Source: Micromussa lordhowensis (Eukaryota; Cnidaria; Anthozoa; Scleractinia; Lobophylliidae). Taken from it: a stretch of 64,000 nucleotides of DNA. The notes under the pieces are model-generated. The model ran no database searches and was not told the origin of the DNA. It worked only from the letters and a program-made list of their open reading frames with translations. Location of the stretch: assembly GCA_964020085.1 (NCBI GenBank), contig OZ026606.1, positions 1,199,060 through 1,263,059 of the forward strand, written 5' to 3'. Positions 45,326 through 56,391 of the stretch are shown here, piece after piece. The position numbers and the translations under genes are program-made. Each line of letters starts with the position of its first letter. Positions within the stretch are counted from its first letter, which is position 1.

Positions 45326-45773
45326 CACGATCATGCTACGGAATGGCTTGATCTCGGATGACTTTAGGACTATTGAATTATTCAAGTGTTAGAAAAGTAC
45401 GTGCTTCATCCTCACAAACTTTGGCTTGCCAACCGTTTTGGGGGTCTTGATCATTCTAACCATGTGCAATCATTTCATTAGTTTCATTAGATACAAAAGT
45501 TGAGTTTCCTCAAGCTAGTTTGAGTTCCGCTGGAGCAGCTCGGCTCAATCACAGTGGTAGTGAAATTGTTCTCTTTATAATGTTTTGTTCCGTTAGATCT
45601 CGACGCACCATAATATTGAGCGTTTGCATGGTGGCATATTGGTGGCAAATTTTTGCGGCGTGAGAAAATAACTTATTTCCCAATGGAGGGAAACGTCTCA
45701 GAGGAGAACACCAACATGCCGATATGACCGCCATGACGTCATGTGGAAACGCTCTAACTTATGGTCAGAAAAC

Positions 45774-45953
45774 GGGCGTGTTTAAAACACGAAATGGCGA
45801 AATGACGGAATGGCACTTAACAATGTGGGACATGGTTAACCCATACAATTATTTTGAGCTAACCACCTTCAAGTCAGTGATATTTAAGCTAACCGAAGCG
45901 CTGTTTAGGCTAACTGGAGTGACATTTCGTCATTTCGTGTTTTAAACACGCCC
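45774..45953. mobile_element. Mutator-type MITE, 180 bp
   Basis: Inverted ends are GGGCGTGTTTAAAACACGAA at the left and its inverse at the right, with ATTTCG repeats inside. A perfect 9-bp target duplication TCAGAAAAC lies at 45765-45773 and 45954-45962. A 9-bp duplication fits Mutator-like elements. Non-coding. Confidence 0.9.
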
Positions 45954-45962
45954 TCAGAAAAC

Positions 45963-47914
45963 CACTGACAAAGAGACTCTGAACTCTGAAATCAATTCGT
46001 CAATGTAAAACAACGTTATCATACGTTTTCCTTCAAATAGTCGGGGATACAAATGCCGTTTCCGAAAAACCGCGAAAGAAGTCAAACTAAAGAAGAAAAA
46101 CTGACATCAGTTGTTGTCACATAATGTTGCCCGTCTTCATCATGTTGCCTAGGAGCCACCGTCGGAAATCATGAGCTCGTTTTTCAAACCGAATAAATTA
46201 CTTTTCCGCAGACTAACTTCTTTCATTCACGCAATCACAATTTTGCCCCTATTTATCTACTGGAATTGCCATGTTGCGTTTTAAGACATTGAGAATTAAA
46301 ATGAACAATTAAACCAACATTGTCTCTGATTTTGCAATCTGAAAAGACATGCATTATCAATTATCTATTTAAAAACGTGGTTGACCTACAACGACGTTGT
46401 ACAATAGTGCTTTTCACTGCAGACCTCTCTTTCGTTATTGTGCAATAATAAAATTTTGAGACATTTTCAGACATGGAACTAACCCCACCACAATCTCCTC
46501 TTTTCAAAGTACAACCACCCTTCCTAAAATAAAATATGCTGTGTCACTTAAGGTCGCTTCATGCGTTTTCAAAATTGTCGTTTGTCGTACATTGTTCTGT
46601 CAAGCGCAAATCTAACCTTGTTAGAGGAAATTCTGCGTTTCGCAGTGATAAAAAGAATTGATTTACTGGGGCCGTGCCGGTGACGTCAACTACACCGGGG
46701 CGCGGTCACGGTCGGAAAAAGTGGTTTAGAAATTCATTTAACTCTTGATATTTTCCTATCATCATTTCGAGAGCAAATTTGTAACGCCGGTGAAAGATAC
46801 GTAAATGAGTGAGAATAATGGCTTCTGCCAAAATAATATGATCTGTTTTTCCCTCCCAACCGTGTACAGTTTTCAGAACCATTTGGACGATATCTATAGA
46901 AATAAATAATACTTTCGTTTTCTCTAAAAGCATTACAGCCCATCAAATCAAAAATTTATAACCAAGCAACTCTCATTTTCCATAGTTCGTTTTCTAGAAG
47001 GAAAAGGACGAATTACTGCTAATTACCGTGAATTCCTTGGTGGTCCTTAACCTTCTATCGATGTGTGTGGCAAGTTAATTAAGTCAGGTTGAAGGAAATC
47101 CTGAAGCTTTCAGTTTGATCCCCGTATGCTAAATAAATTAAACCACAATAGATTAATATGTCCTGGGCGTAAACGTAAAAAAAAACCTGGGTAAATGAAT
47201 AAATAGCTGTGTTGCTAACTAAACCTCCACACAATTGTGTGATGCCGGTGCAGATCCGTCAGTAAACTAGTAACTACCTACCCGGAGGTTTTCGTAAAAC
47301 ATTCTTCAGAGTGGATTTCTTCGAAAACGCGGGGAAAAAAAGGTGTAGCCACGAGTTACATTTTTTCGTTTTCTTGTTTTTTTTGTTCTAATTTTTTTTA
47401 CGCAAATTAAGTTTTGTAATCGTGTATTGTTTATTACGTAACCGCGTCAAGTCTATTCTTTTGGTTTAAATTCCGTTTTTAAAATCGTTGTAGTTGTTTA
47501 GTTATATTCAGTCGTTGTCAGTTCCGGAGTGCTGTACAGATCTTGTAAGTAATCTCGTTCCCTTCTATTTTTGCATTTTCGTTTTTTCTTTAAGTTTAAG
47601 TTCGTGTTTATTTATCTCTGTATTTGTTATTTTGCCTTTAGTGAATCGTTAGAATAAAAAAACGAATATCGAAGCGTACGGGAAAGTAAGTTTTCAAAAG
47701 GATTTTTTCGTTTGGACGGACAAAAACGAAGTTCGAATACGACGTCATAGATCGAGTCCAGTCTATCCCAGTCCGTATTCTCCCGAGTGAAAAATCAAGA
47801 TGGCGGACAGACAGCTTGTGTCATTGTTACTTGGGTTTCTTTCAAGCCTAATAGCGTGCAACTCACTATAGGGAGTTGGGTTCCCTCGTTAAATATTGGG
47901 AAGTCAGGTACATC
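45963..47914. other. Intergenic, mostly unassigned
   Basis: No gene seen apart from the small frame at 46706-46933. A GC-rich patch near 46670-46715 (gccgtgccggtgacgtcaac) and a gacgtcata motif near 47740 are isolated CRE-like sites without a gene to attach them to. Confidence 0.4.
46706..46933 (-). CDS. Small unassigned open frame
   Basis: 75 codons from ATG to TGA on the reverse strand, including KTVHGWEGKTDHIILAEAII and FALEMMIGKYQELNEFLNHF. Helical-looking composition. No splice context and no family recognised; could be a transposon relic or chance. Confidence 0.15.
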   Translation of the reverse strand: MLLEKTKVLFISIDIVQMVLKTVHGWEGKTDHIILAEAIILTHLRIFHRRYKFALEMMIGKYQELNEFLNHFFRP

Positions 47915-49060
47915 TCACTTGCCAAACCAGGCCTTTGATACGTTTCCAAGAGCACCAATCACGATAGGTATTATTGTGACTTTCGAGGCTACATGAATCC
48001 TTCTGATTCCAAATGCTAGTTCCTGGTACTTCTCAACCTTCTTCTCCTCAAGATAATTTGGTTTTATCAACTGAGTTGATTATGTGAATTGGCCACCGTA
48101 AAGAGATTCGAAAGCTGACGTTTCGAGCGTTAGCCCTTCGTCGGAGCGACTCCTCCTCAGTCCGGGTGATGTTCTGGTCCGCTGGCACAGCTATATCCAT
48201 AAGTGTCCATTTCTGTGTGTCTTTATGCATTAGAGTAATGTCTGGCCGGTTATGCTTCAGCACTTTGTCTGTGTAGACAGTCATGTCCCAGGTAATCCTC
48301 ACCTTTCCATTTTCTGCGATTGACAGGGTTGGTGGTCAAACCACTTGTCAGTACACTCTATCCCATACTTCCTGCTCATCTCCCAGCGTACCCGCAGGGC
48401 CACCTTGTCGCGGCGCTTCCTATACTCTGTCTGGGCAAGCTTCTTGCATCCACTGACAATGTGTCTTACTGTTTCAGTGGCGTCTCCACACAATCCACAC
48501 AGTGGTGTCTCCGAGGTCTTGTCTATGCTCCACTTGATCGAGCTTGTTCTTAAAGCTTGTTGCAGAATCAAACCTTCTGTCTCCTTTTTAAAAAATCCAT
48601 TTCTAAACCATCTCCAAGACTCCTCTCCAGCTTCATCTGATATTTATAAGAGTTTCTTCTTTCAGTTGCTAACTTTCTCATAGTCCTACGGACTCTCTTC
48701 TTCAACAATCACCTTCTCCTTTAACGCAGCTTGAAGCATCCACTCTGTGTTCTGTCTTTGGTAGCCATAAAGGGATTACACACTCCTCGATGCCAATCAG
48801 TCCTCTTCCCCCTCCCTTTCTCGGCAAGTACAGCCTCGCAACATTACTCCTGGTATGCAGACAGCCATTCATTGCCAAGATCTTCCTAATTCTTCTATCC
48901 ATGCTGGTTAATACACCCACAGCCCAGGTATTGATGCCACAGATCAAATTTCCTCCATTCAATTTTGATTTACACAACTTCGATGTTATCTGTCTTTCTA
49001 CTTGAATAAGTGAGTCTAGTTGATCTCTGCTAGCTCCGTACAACTTCAGATCATCCATGA
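47915..49060 (-). pseudogene. Non-LTR retrotransposon reverse-transcriptase relic, 5'-truncated
   Basis: Read on the reverse strand, the pieces are in order: MDDLKLYG (end of the polymerase active-site block) with RDQLDSLIQ; GINTWAVGVLT joined by an internal deletion to DRRIRKILAMNGCLH and RLYLPRKGGGRGLIGIEECV; a frame break; a zinc-knuckle-like CGLCGDATETVRHIVSGC with KYGIECTDKW; a further frame with RPDITLMHKDTQKW and MDIAVPADQNITRTEEE (endonuclease-like end); and, after a 100-bp insertion, KVEKYQELAFGIRRIHVAS ending at a stop at 47915. Frame changes, the deletion and the insertion make it dead. The block order matches the long single-ORF non-LTR elements abundant in cnidarians. Confidence 0.8.
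48050..48149 (-). mobile_element. 100-bp insertion in the RT relic with a CGAAACGTC motif
   Basis: Interrupts the conserved reading RTEEE/KKVEKYQEL. The hexamer CTCCTC lies on each side (48044-48049 and 48150-48155) as a probable target duplication. On the reverse strand it starts tcgctcCGACGAAGGGCTAA, then CGCTCGAAACGTCAGC, and ends near ccaaattatctt. This is the 3'-end sequence of some short retroelement. The same motif style recurs elsewhere in the window. Confidence 0.6.
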
Positions 49061-49230
49061 TAATTATTATCATTATCATTATCATTATCATCATCATTAA
49101 GTCTTAAAAGTCTTGCTCTTTTTACTTCTGGTGCCGAGTTCAATCCATGAGCTTAAGGGCAGTAATAAATCTGCTAGCTTACTTACTATATTATTATGAT
49201 AATGATTAATTATTATTATTATTATGATTA

Positions 49231-49277
<47 letters not shown>

Positions 49278-49290
49278 GATTATCATTATA
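49057..49290. repeat. ATT/ATC microsatellite
   Basis: Long runs of tta/tat units at about 49057-49097 and 49187-49289 with interspersed atc. It abuts the broken 5' side of the RT relic. Confidence 0.9.
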
Positions 49291-49502
49291 CAGTTGCAGT
49301 TTACACTTTAAAATCTTCAAACTGACTATGTAAGGAGGCGACTCAACATTATAAGGATGCTTTCGGTGTTAGTGTCGAGAACAAGGTCTGTAAAGGGGAT
49401 CGACGCGCGAATAAGAATAAACTTGGCAGTAAACACCGTACAAAAAATGGTTTTATCTACGCCCAGTGACGTCTGGTTATCGCGATTACTCGTTCATTAT
49501 AT

Positions 49503-50545
49503 GCAACCTCGTTCCCAGGCTCTCTCTCCTCTGCTTCCCTTTGTCGTTGGGAGAAAGACCCTGGTGTTGCGGCTGGTCACGTGACCACCTGTGACACAAA
49601 CTTTTTCACCAGGGTGGAGTCAACAAATAATTTTTGTCGATATCAACTGAAGCGAAAGAAAGGCGATCACTGGTCGCTATATTAAACTACACACTGGCAA
49701 ATACACCTTTCAAATTCTTCAGTCCTATTCTAAGCTTAATACAAGACAAACGAAATATATTTGTATGTATCCAGCGTATTGAAGTATCACTCTTTATTTC
49801 AATTCCAGCCGGTCGAATTGAGCGTAAACTCTTTCATAACATGTTGCCTGAATTAACCTCATGGCACATTGTTCGCTATATAAAACGATGTTTTATTTAC
49901 TATTTTGCAAAACATAATTCTTGACTATATCAAGGAATCGTGTTTAAACATCTGCCTAAATATAAACTTACATAAACCTGATGCAGATGAAATATAAGCG
50001 CGGGCTTTTAAAAGTCAACAAAACTGCAAATCATTTTGCATTGCGTTAAACCAAATGCAAGTCAGCTCGGCTAATCGGCCATGTGACAGAAATACTCTTT
50101 AAATCCAAATTACCGCACAAAGAAGAAAATAAATTACCTCCGAACGCAAAGATTCAAGAGACTGATCAACTGGTCTCACTTCGATTCGGTACGTGACGTT
50201 TTACATGTGATAAACGTCGGAAATTTTGTGCTCCATTCGGCTGCCGAATTTCTTTGTGAACGAAAGTCTTCTATATTTTGAAGGCGGCAGAAATAATGTT
50301 GCCTTCTTCATCGGCAAAATCCGACTTCGAACCCGATTGAGGGGGTATTTTTTTTTAGCGACTGCTCGAGGTTTTGAAACCCACTAAGTTTGCCACAGCA
50401 ACAATCAAAGTACTCTGCCACCCCTCCCGCCTTACATATTTTTTTACCACCCAGATTCTGGGTGGTCACGTGACCAGCCACAACCAGGGTCTTTCTCCCA
50501 ACGACAAAGGGAGGCAGAGGAGACAGAGCCTGGGAACGAGGTTGC
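49503..50545. mobile_element. 1.04 kb non-autonomous DNA element with about 85-bp TIRs
   Basis: The left TIR 49503-49591 begins GCAACCTCGTTCCCAGGCTC. The right TIR 50461-50545 is its inverse and includes tggtcacgtgacca. The direct repeat ATTATAT flanks it (49496-49502 and 50546-50552). The interior has only short open frames (for example 49634-49924) with no transposase similarity. Confidence 0.8.
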
Positions 50546-50647
50546 ATTATATGAATGCGTTCACTTGTTCATTTTTTTCCAGCTCGAAACTGACCACAAT
50601 GCACACATATCGCAATAGGTGAGGTTTATTTGAATATGGGGCACGCA

Positions 50648-51111
50648 TTAAGGCGGGTGTAAACATGAATAGGAGTGAAATTTGAAGTACTATTAAAAGG
50701 AAATTGTTAGGATTGGAAACACTACCAGACAGTTGATCCCCGCAACAGAGAGCCCCAGGTTGGTAGGGGACTGCTTGGTATCCGTCTACTAATTCATACC
50801 AAACAGTCCCCTACCAACCTGGGGCTCTCTGTTGCGGGGATCAACTGTCTGGTAGTGTTTCCAATTCTTCACTTCAAATTTCAATTTTCCAAATCCATAA
50901 AATCTTCAACATTTCACATTTTCCTCAATTTAACCTATCCGTCTCTTTCCCAAAATGCCCAAAAATCACCCAAAAATTTGCACAAAACCGCCAAACAGTG
51001 GTTAATGAGATAAGCAGAGAGATTTAGTGTCGCTTGAAACGTGACAGAGATATTGGCAGAAAGGCCGTGTTAAGCGACGTCAAAACAGCCTTCACGTGTA
51101 CCCCGCCTTAA
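50648..51111. mobile_element. TTAA-flanked MITE, copy 2, with internal hairpin
   Basis: The ends are TTAAGGCGGGTGTAAACATG and CACGTGTACCCCGCCTTAA, same family as 20751-21168 but inverted. In this copy the central part has become a long near-perfect hairpin at 50712-50865 (arms of about 65 bp beginning attggaaacactaccagaca). No coding capacity. Confidence 0.8.
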
Positions 51112-51149
51112 TGAAACATCTTCAAATAAAAGCTAATTTCCTCTTAAAC

Positions 51150-52135
51150 GAGCACGGTGACCCCCACTTTTTATTTTATCAATTCAATGAGAACAATATC
51201 CGCAATAACTGAGAAAAAATTTGGCAGAAATCTATGGCTACTTTTTTGGCAAATGAAATAAATGCTACGATAGAGACGTAACGGACCCATTAGAGCAAGT
51301 CCAAATTATGTTTCCTTTAAAGGATAAAAATATCAGTTAATAATGCAGGGTATTTGAAGCCATTTCTTCTGGGACGTAGATGAATAAGCAATCAAAGACA
51401 ATCTAATTCTGTGAGATATAACACGCCGCATTGAAAAATAATCGAGCTTATTTGTTGCGCACTGAGATAACCAAAAGTCACCAAAAGAACCATATTTGTC
51501 AGCATCGTGGCATGAAAACAAGCACGGTGACCCCCTCTTTTTATTACGTTTTTAACATCTCCTTGTACTGTAATGACATCATACCAAGTTTCATCGGAAA
51601 TCTATGGCGGGTTCTTTTACCCGGGAATCACCTTAAAGTTAGAGGGAGTGGCACCTTTTTTTTAGCGCTAAATAGAACCATTACGCGATGGGAACATTTT
51701 GAACAACGAAAAACCTAAGTAAGCGACGTTTTACTTTATCATGTATCATTTATCATTGCTGTGTCGAGGAGGTTATGAATTATGAGATTCACTTTATGTC
51801 AAAACTGGAGGATAGAAACAGTAAACAGAAAACGTCACAGAAAATTTCTAAGTTTACGCCAGTCCTAGATTAACTTAAGCTGCAAACGTTTACACAATAG
51901 ACTTAAATGTATGGAACTGAGCACATTTATCTGAGCACATTTATCTGATCGTAGCTTCTTTAATTGCTGATAGTTGTAAGGTAGAAAAGAATAGCCGGAA
52001 TAGAACAAATAACTTTATTTATAAACAGTAAAAACATTAGGCAAGATCCTCTTAAAATAACGAAACCTTATAAAAACGAATGGTCTTTAATGCGACTTAT
52101 TTCGAAAACGAGCACAGTGACCCCCATATATTTGG
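51150..52135 (+). repeat. Three dispersed copies of a GCACGGTGACCCCC repeat
   Basis: The phrase gagcacggtgaccccc (variant gagcacagtgaccccc) occurs at about 51150, 51520 and 52110, all in the same orientation. The first two continue with ctttttatt and, 40-70 bp later, gaaatctatggc. The intervening sequence differs. This looks like a degenerate local tandem array or three inserts of one repeat; there is no long reading frame common to them. Confidence 0.6.
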
Positions 52136-52349
52136 CAAGTAGGAACATTTTGGGCCCGAACGTCCTCAATCGCGCTTTTACATGGGCAACCGGGCCCAGC
52201 TTTTACACTTGCTTGTAAACTTAACAACGATATAGTAGAAGTCAAACTTGAGAATCTAGATGGTTATAGATCTAGAACGTAACCTGTAGCACATCTTTAA
52301 CCTGCCGAGCTACTATTGATCCCCGGATCGAAAATAGAATTAAATATTT

Positions 52350-52431
52350 AACAATTATTCCACGAGCGCGCGTTGGATATGAGTTGGCTATAATCATCTC
52401 ATATCCAACAAGCGCGTGTCGAATAATTGTT
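52350..52431. repeat. Hairpin, about 34-bp arms
   Basis: The left arm aacaattattccacgagcg continues cgcgttggatatgag. The right arm is its complement, ctcatatccaac through aataattgtt. Loop of about 14 bases. Confidence 0.8.
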
Positions 52432-52569
52432 TTATTAAAAATGCTCTCAAACTATAGCGAACTAAACTAAAATAGGAATGAAAATGCCCCAAACTATCAA
52501 GCGTACGCTAACCAAATAATGGCTCATAGCCCATGATGGCTAAGCCAATGATCCAGTTTTTAATAATTT

Positions 52570-52905
52570 AAAATATTTAATAAACGCCCAGGGCGTTTAT
52601 TAAATGTTTGTGGCGTATGAGGCGTTTATTAAAAGGGGCGTTTATTTCAACTTAAAACTGAAACAGCTACTGACAGTTCGTAAGCCATTGCTGTCCAAGC
52701 AACCAAGGTGTACATTGCGTGATTTTGCTTTACAGAGCGTTTTCTTAAGTATTAGACGATTTTTTTTTTGGGTGGGTGTCTCTAAGAAAAGGGAGCCTTT
52801 ATTAGAGAGGGGCGTCTATTTCAAACTTTACACCACACTAGGGGCGTTTAATAGATAGGAGGCGTTTATAACAGAGGGAACGTTTATTAGATCATTTACG
52901 GTATG
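52570..52905. repeat. Repeat rich in ggcgtttattaa units
   Basis: aataaacgcc/ggcgtttatt palindrome at about 52580-52605. Then at least five further copies of the ggcgttta(t/a) phrase in one orientation up to 52890. Probably the end of a DNA transposon; the other end was not found. Confidence 0.5.
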
Positions 52906-53105
52906 TGAATTTAAGGCTTGAATAAAACTGGATGTTTTTGATTTGGCACGTCCATACGCTTGATACGAATCAAATTTAGAATCAAGTCAATCGAATTATC
53001 TCGCTGCTATATCACACACGCACTTCAATGGACGCTGTATTGTAGAGACGAACGAACAACCAGTCGGTTACAGTAAACTACCGGCCATGGAGGTCCCAAT
53101 ACTAT

Positions 53106-53236
53106 AGGAAAATTCATTACCTGACGAGGGAATTCCGCGCTAAATTGCACGCGAAAACCGATATCGCGATGAGTGCGATATCGGTTTTCAAGTGCAATTT
53201 AACGCGGAATTCACGAGTCAGGTAATGAATTTTCCT
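53106..53236. repeat. Foldback MITE, about 60-bp arms
   Basis: The left arm aggaaaattcattacctgac continues to gcgaaaaccgatatcgc. The right arm is its near-complement ending gtaatgaattttcct. A second inverted pair (GAATCGCATAATTGAATAAA at 53238 and its complement ending at 53439) directly adjoins it. Confidence 0.85.
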
Positions 53237-53510
53237 TGAATCGCATAATTGAATAAAACTGTAGAAAAAGACATTGTAGAAAAACTCTTTTGCAGTTGTT
53301 GTGGTACCATTTCGACCACCGTTGTTACGTAGATGCGAAGCAATATCACTTAGCTTCGTTTTCAACTCGCAATTCCATGCTAAATACCTCACTTCCTAAA
53401 CCAATCAGAATGCAAGATTTTATTCAATTATGCGATTCTAACTGAGATCGCCATTAGTTACTGTAACAACTGCTGAAGAAGTTCAAATCAGCCAATTGTT
53501 ATACACCTTA

Positions 53511-53685
53511 TTCCAAAATGGCTGCCATTTTAGTGTTCTTTTGTTTGCTTGCAAATTAGCCCTTGTTGCCTCGTTCAAGGGAAAATATTCTTTTGAATTT
53601 CGAGTTTAAGAACGAGGCAACAAGGGCTAATTTGAAGGCAAACAAAAGACCACTAAAATAGTGGCCATTTTGGAATAAGGTGTAT
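53511..53685. repeat. Foldback MITE, about 80-bp arms
   Basis: The left arm atacaccttattccaaaatg continues through ttagcccttgttgcctcgtt. The right arm is its complement ending ggaataaggtgtat. Non-coding. Confidence 0.85.
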
Positions 53686-54556
53686 TGCCTTCTTTTCTAC
53701 GAGTGGCACAGCGAGCAGGGGAAGCCATAATTCTCAGCTCTGTGATGATAGAGAAGACTGTGACAAATTTTTCGAGTTCAGTTCAACATTGAGCAAAGTA
53801 ACAAATTGACTTCAGATTTACATGCGTCTGTCCTGTTATTGTTCATAAATTTCGTCATAATATTATCAAAGTAGCTGTGGATCCACAAACTTCTTTGACA
53901 ATGTCCGTGACAAAATTTGTTGTCAATTTGTGATAATACATTGTTTGTGGCTAGCCAGACACAGCGCTTTCGTTACGCCCGGGCCAAGGGACTATTCAGA
54001 GACTTCTCTTTCACTTTTATCCATAACCCCTGGGTTATTGGGCCGGACTCTTCAGAGACACACATAAAAAACTGACGTCAATTTGTATTCGCATAAATTA
54101 AAAATGAATGTGTCTGTGCACTTATTGACAATGAAAATTAGCCAATGAGCCCGCGAGAATTTCTGCAGTTATGGTAAGCAAAAGATAACGGTTTACAAAC
54201 GCAGACAACAAGGCCAAAGCCAAAAATCTTCAATACAAGCTAGCGTCATCACTAGACCTATTTTGCGATCAAGACATTCATGCTACTGTTATGTTTTAGT
54301 CCTTTTACGCTTTTAAATTGCATTGTGCAGTTGGTGTGGTTAGAATCAAAGTTGGCTGTAATGGTAGCTCTTCTCAAGAGATTTACTCTCAAGCTGAAAT
54401 GAGATATCTGCCATGCTACGAATGGGAATGCGACTTCAAGAGGAACACTGACGGAGCAACCCTGCACAAGAAGATTGATCCCCATCACGAAAATCCTAAT
54501 GTCAATTTGTATCAATTAAAATATAAAATTGATATCTGTTTCCTCTGATTACTGTT

Positions 54557-54828
54557 ATAATCGTATCTATAACAAAATTCTCGATGGTGATTGGTTCTCC
54601 GCGCGCCTATTTGTCACGTAATCAGCGCGTGATCACGTGGGTGTCCAATTACAGGTGTCCGACTTGAACTTTTTGTAATCGGACACCTGTAATTGGATAC
54701 CCACGTGATTTTCACGTCAATTACTCGCGCTTTAATGGTTTCCTTAGCAAAGTTTTCTACAGCTTTTAAAACTTATGAAAAGCGCTACAGACGTTTAATT
54801 TCAAAATTTGTTTATAGATACGATTAAT
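54557..54828. mobile_element. MITE with outer TIR and inner hairpin
   Basis: The outer inverted ends are ataatcgtatctataacaaa and tttgtttatagatacgatta. The inner hairpin is at 54632-54709 (atcacgtgggtgtccaatta and its complement with one mismatch). Confidence 0.75.
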
Positions 54829-54831
54829 TAG

Positions 54832-54843
54832 TAATTGGACCTT

Positions 54844-54890
<47 letters not shown>

Positions 54891-54968
54891 TTCGCGCTTC
54901 GCGCTCGTCCGATTTTGAAATTACTCGCTCGATTACTCCCTGAATTGTACTTCACTCGGTCCAATTAC
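54832..54968. repeat. Foldback MITE starting TAATTGGACC
   Basis: Ends are TAATTGGACC and GGTCCAATTA. The arms continue gtacaattcagggagtaatc and its complement, with a GC-rich tip (cttcgcgcttcgcgctcg). It starts within 4 bp of the preceding element. Confidence 0.8.
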
Positions 54969-55167
54969 TATTACATATAATGTGTCCCCCTACGGGTTCT
55001 TTTTCATGCGAATCAAACTTATTCTCATATGAAAGGTTTTGTAAGGGAACTCGTTTTTAAACAGAGGCACAATGTCTCTCTGAAATGGCCTATTGAATAC
55101 ATTAATACGTCAAGCGTCTGCAATTGTTGCCTTAGCTACTACAATTACCATTTAATACAATTAACTT

Positions 55168-55341
55168 ATGGTAAAAATTTTAAGAACGATCTCTAGCTGA
55201 ACCGTTTAAAAAAGATACAAGCTTTCGACTGCCTGAACTACAGTCTCCAACATTTTACCCGTAGAAGGCTGTACTTCAGGCAGTCGGAAGCTTGTAATTT
55301 TTTAATCGTTTCAGCCAGAGTTCGCTTTTAAATTTTTACCA
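55168..55341. mobile_element. MITE with outer TIR and inner hairpin
   Basis: The outer ends are atggtaaaaattttaagaac and the inverse (ttaaatttttaccat). The inner hairpin is gatacaagctttcgactgcc against ggcagtcggaagcttgta. Confidence 0.75.
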
Positions 55342-55663
55342 TGTTTTATTCTGGCTGCGGCCCTTCAATATTTTCATAATTCATTTATGTTGTTTTAGTT
55401 TCTTTTCGTCTAACAACGGCGAGATCCGAATTAAATTCGAGATGTGACAGCCTCGTTTCCAGGGCTTTCCAAGTCCCTGGAGACGAATTGGGAATGTTGC
55501 TGCAACTAGCCTACGTAGACAGTGTTCCCGCATGCTGGGCGCACAAAAATTGATGCAAGGACAAAAAAATGGCAGAGAGGGAGGGGAGCAGAGAAGAGGG
55601 AGCTCTTGCCGGCAGACTCCGCGTTCCTGAAAAACTTCAACCATTTCAGCTTTCACCTTGTCA

Positions 55664-56240
55664 ATAGGGAGTTTAAGCAAACCATGACGACGACGGCAAC
55701 AAAAACGTCACCAAACAAAAGGTTTAATGAACAAAACAATAGCTGTGCACGTGCGTTATAAATCTTTGTACATTTTTTGCCGTCCTCTGCAAAACAACAA
55801 CGTGAAAAGACCAAGTTCTCCGTCGCCTACGGAACGTGGACGACGACGGCTATTTTTCGTATTTCCATTTGGAATTGAACGCCGTCTTTGCATATTTAGC
55901 TTAAGCACGTTTTTAGAGCCATTGGCGTACCGAACAGATTTAGACAATCGCGAATTCTTGTAAAATAATACTTCATTCTTTACTAGGCGTCGTCCTCGGC
56001 GTCGTTGCTTAAACTCCCTAACAACGTGAAAAGACCAAGTTCTGCGTAGTCTGAGGAACGCGAACGACGACGGCTTATTCGTATTTCCATTTGGAACTGA
56101 ACGCCATCATTACACATTTAGCCTGAGCACGTTTTAAGAGCCATTGGCGTACTGAACAGATCAAGACAATTGTGAATCTCGTTGCTAAAATACAAATTCA
56201 TTTTTGGGATCGGGCGTCTTCCTCAGCTTTGGGACCATGA
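55664..56240. mobile_element. TIR element with an internal 224-bp tandem repeat
   Basis: The ends tagggagtttaagcaaacca (55666) and gttgcttaaactcccta (56004-56020) are inverted. The block from aacaacgtgaaaagaccaag at 55797 is repeated at 56021 (shared gacgacggct, tatttccatttggaa, gagccattggcgtac), so a second partial copy follows in direct orientation. No protein similarity. Confidence 0.65.
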
Positions 56241-56391
56241 TGTCCTGGATACTAGTTTTCTCACTTTAAAAAATGTTCACCTCAACCTGTAATCAAATTA
56301 CATATAGGAATCCGCTTTAATCTTCGCGGTGTTTTGCTTGATTTTCAATCGTTTACTGAAAAACCTGTTTTTGAGGGTGCTTTTGCTCAAC

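Noticed and set aside
49634..49924. 96-codon frame as a transposase of the 1.04 kb element
   Set aside because: No DDE-type motif, non-ATG context, and the length is far below any transposase.
51431..51718. 95-codon frame containing TVTPSFYYVF
   Set aside because: The peptide is a translation of the GGTGACCCCC repeat; the other copies are not open in the same frame.
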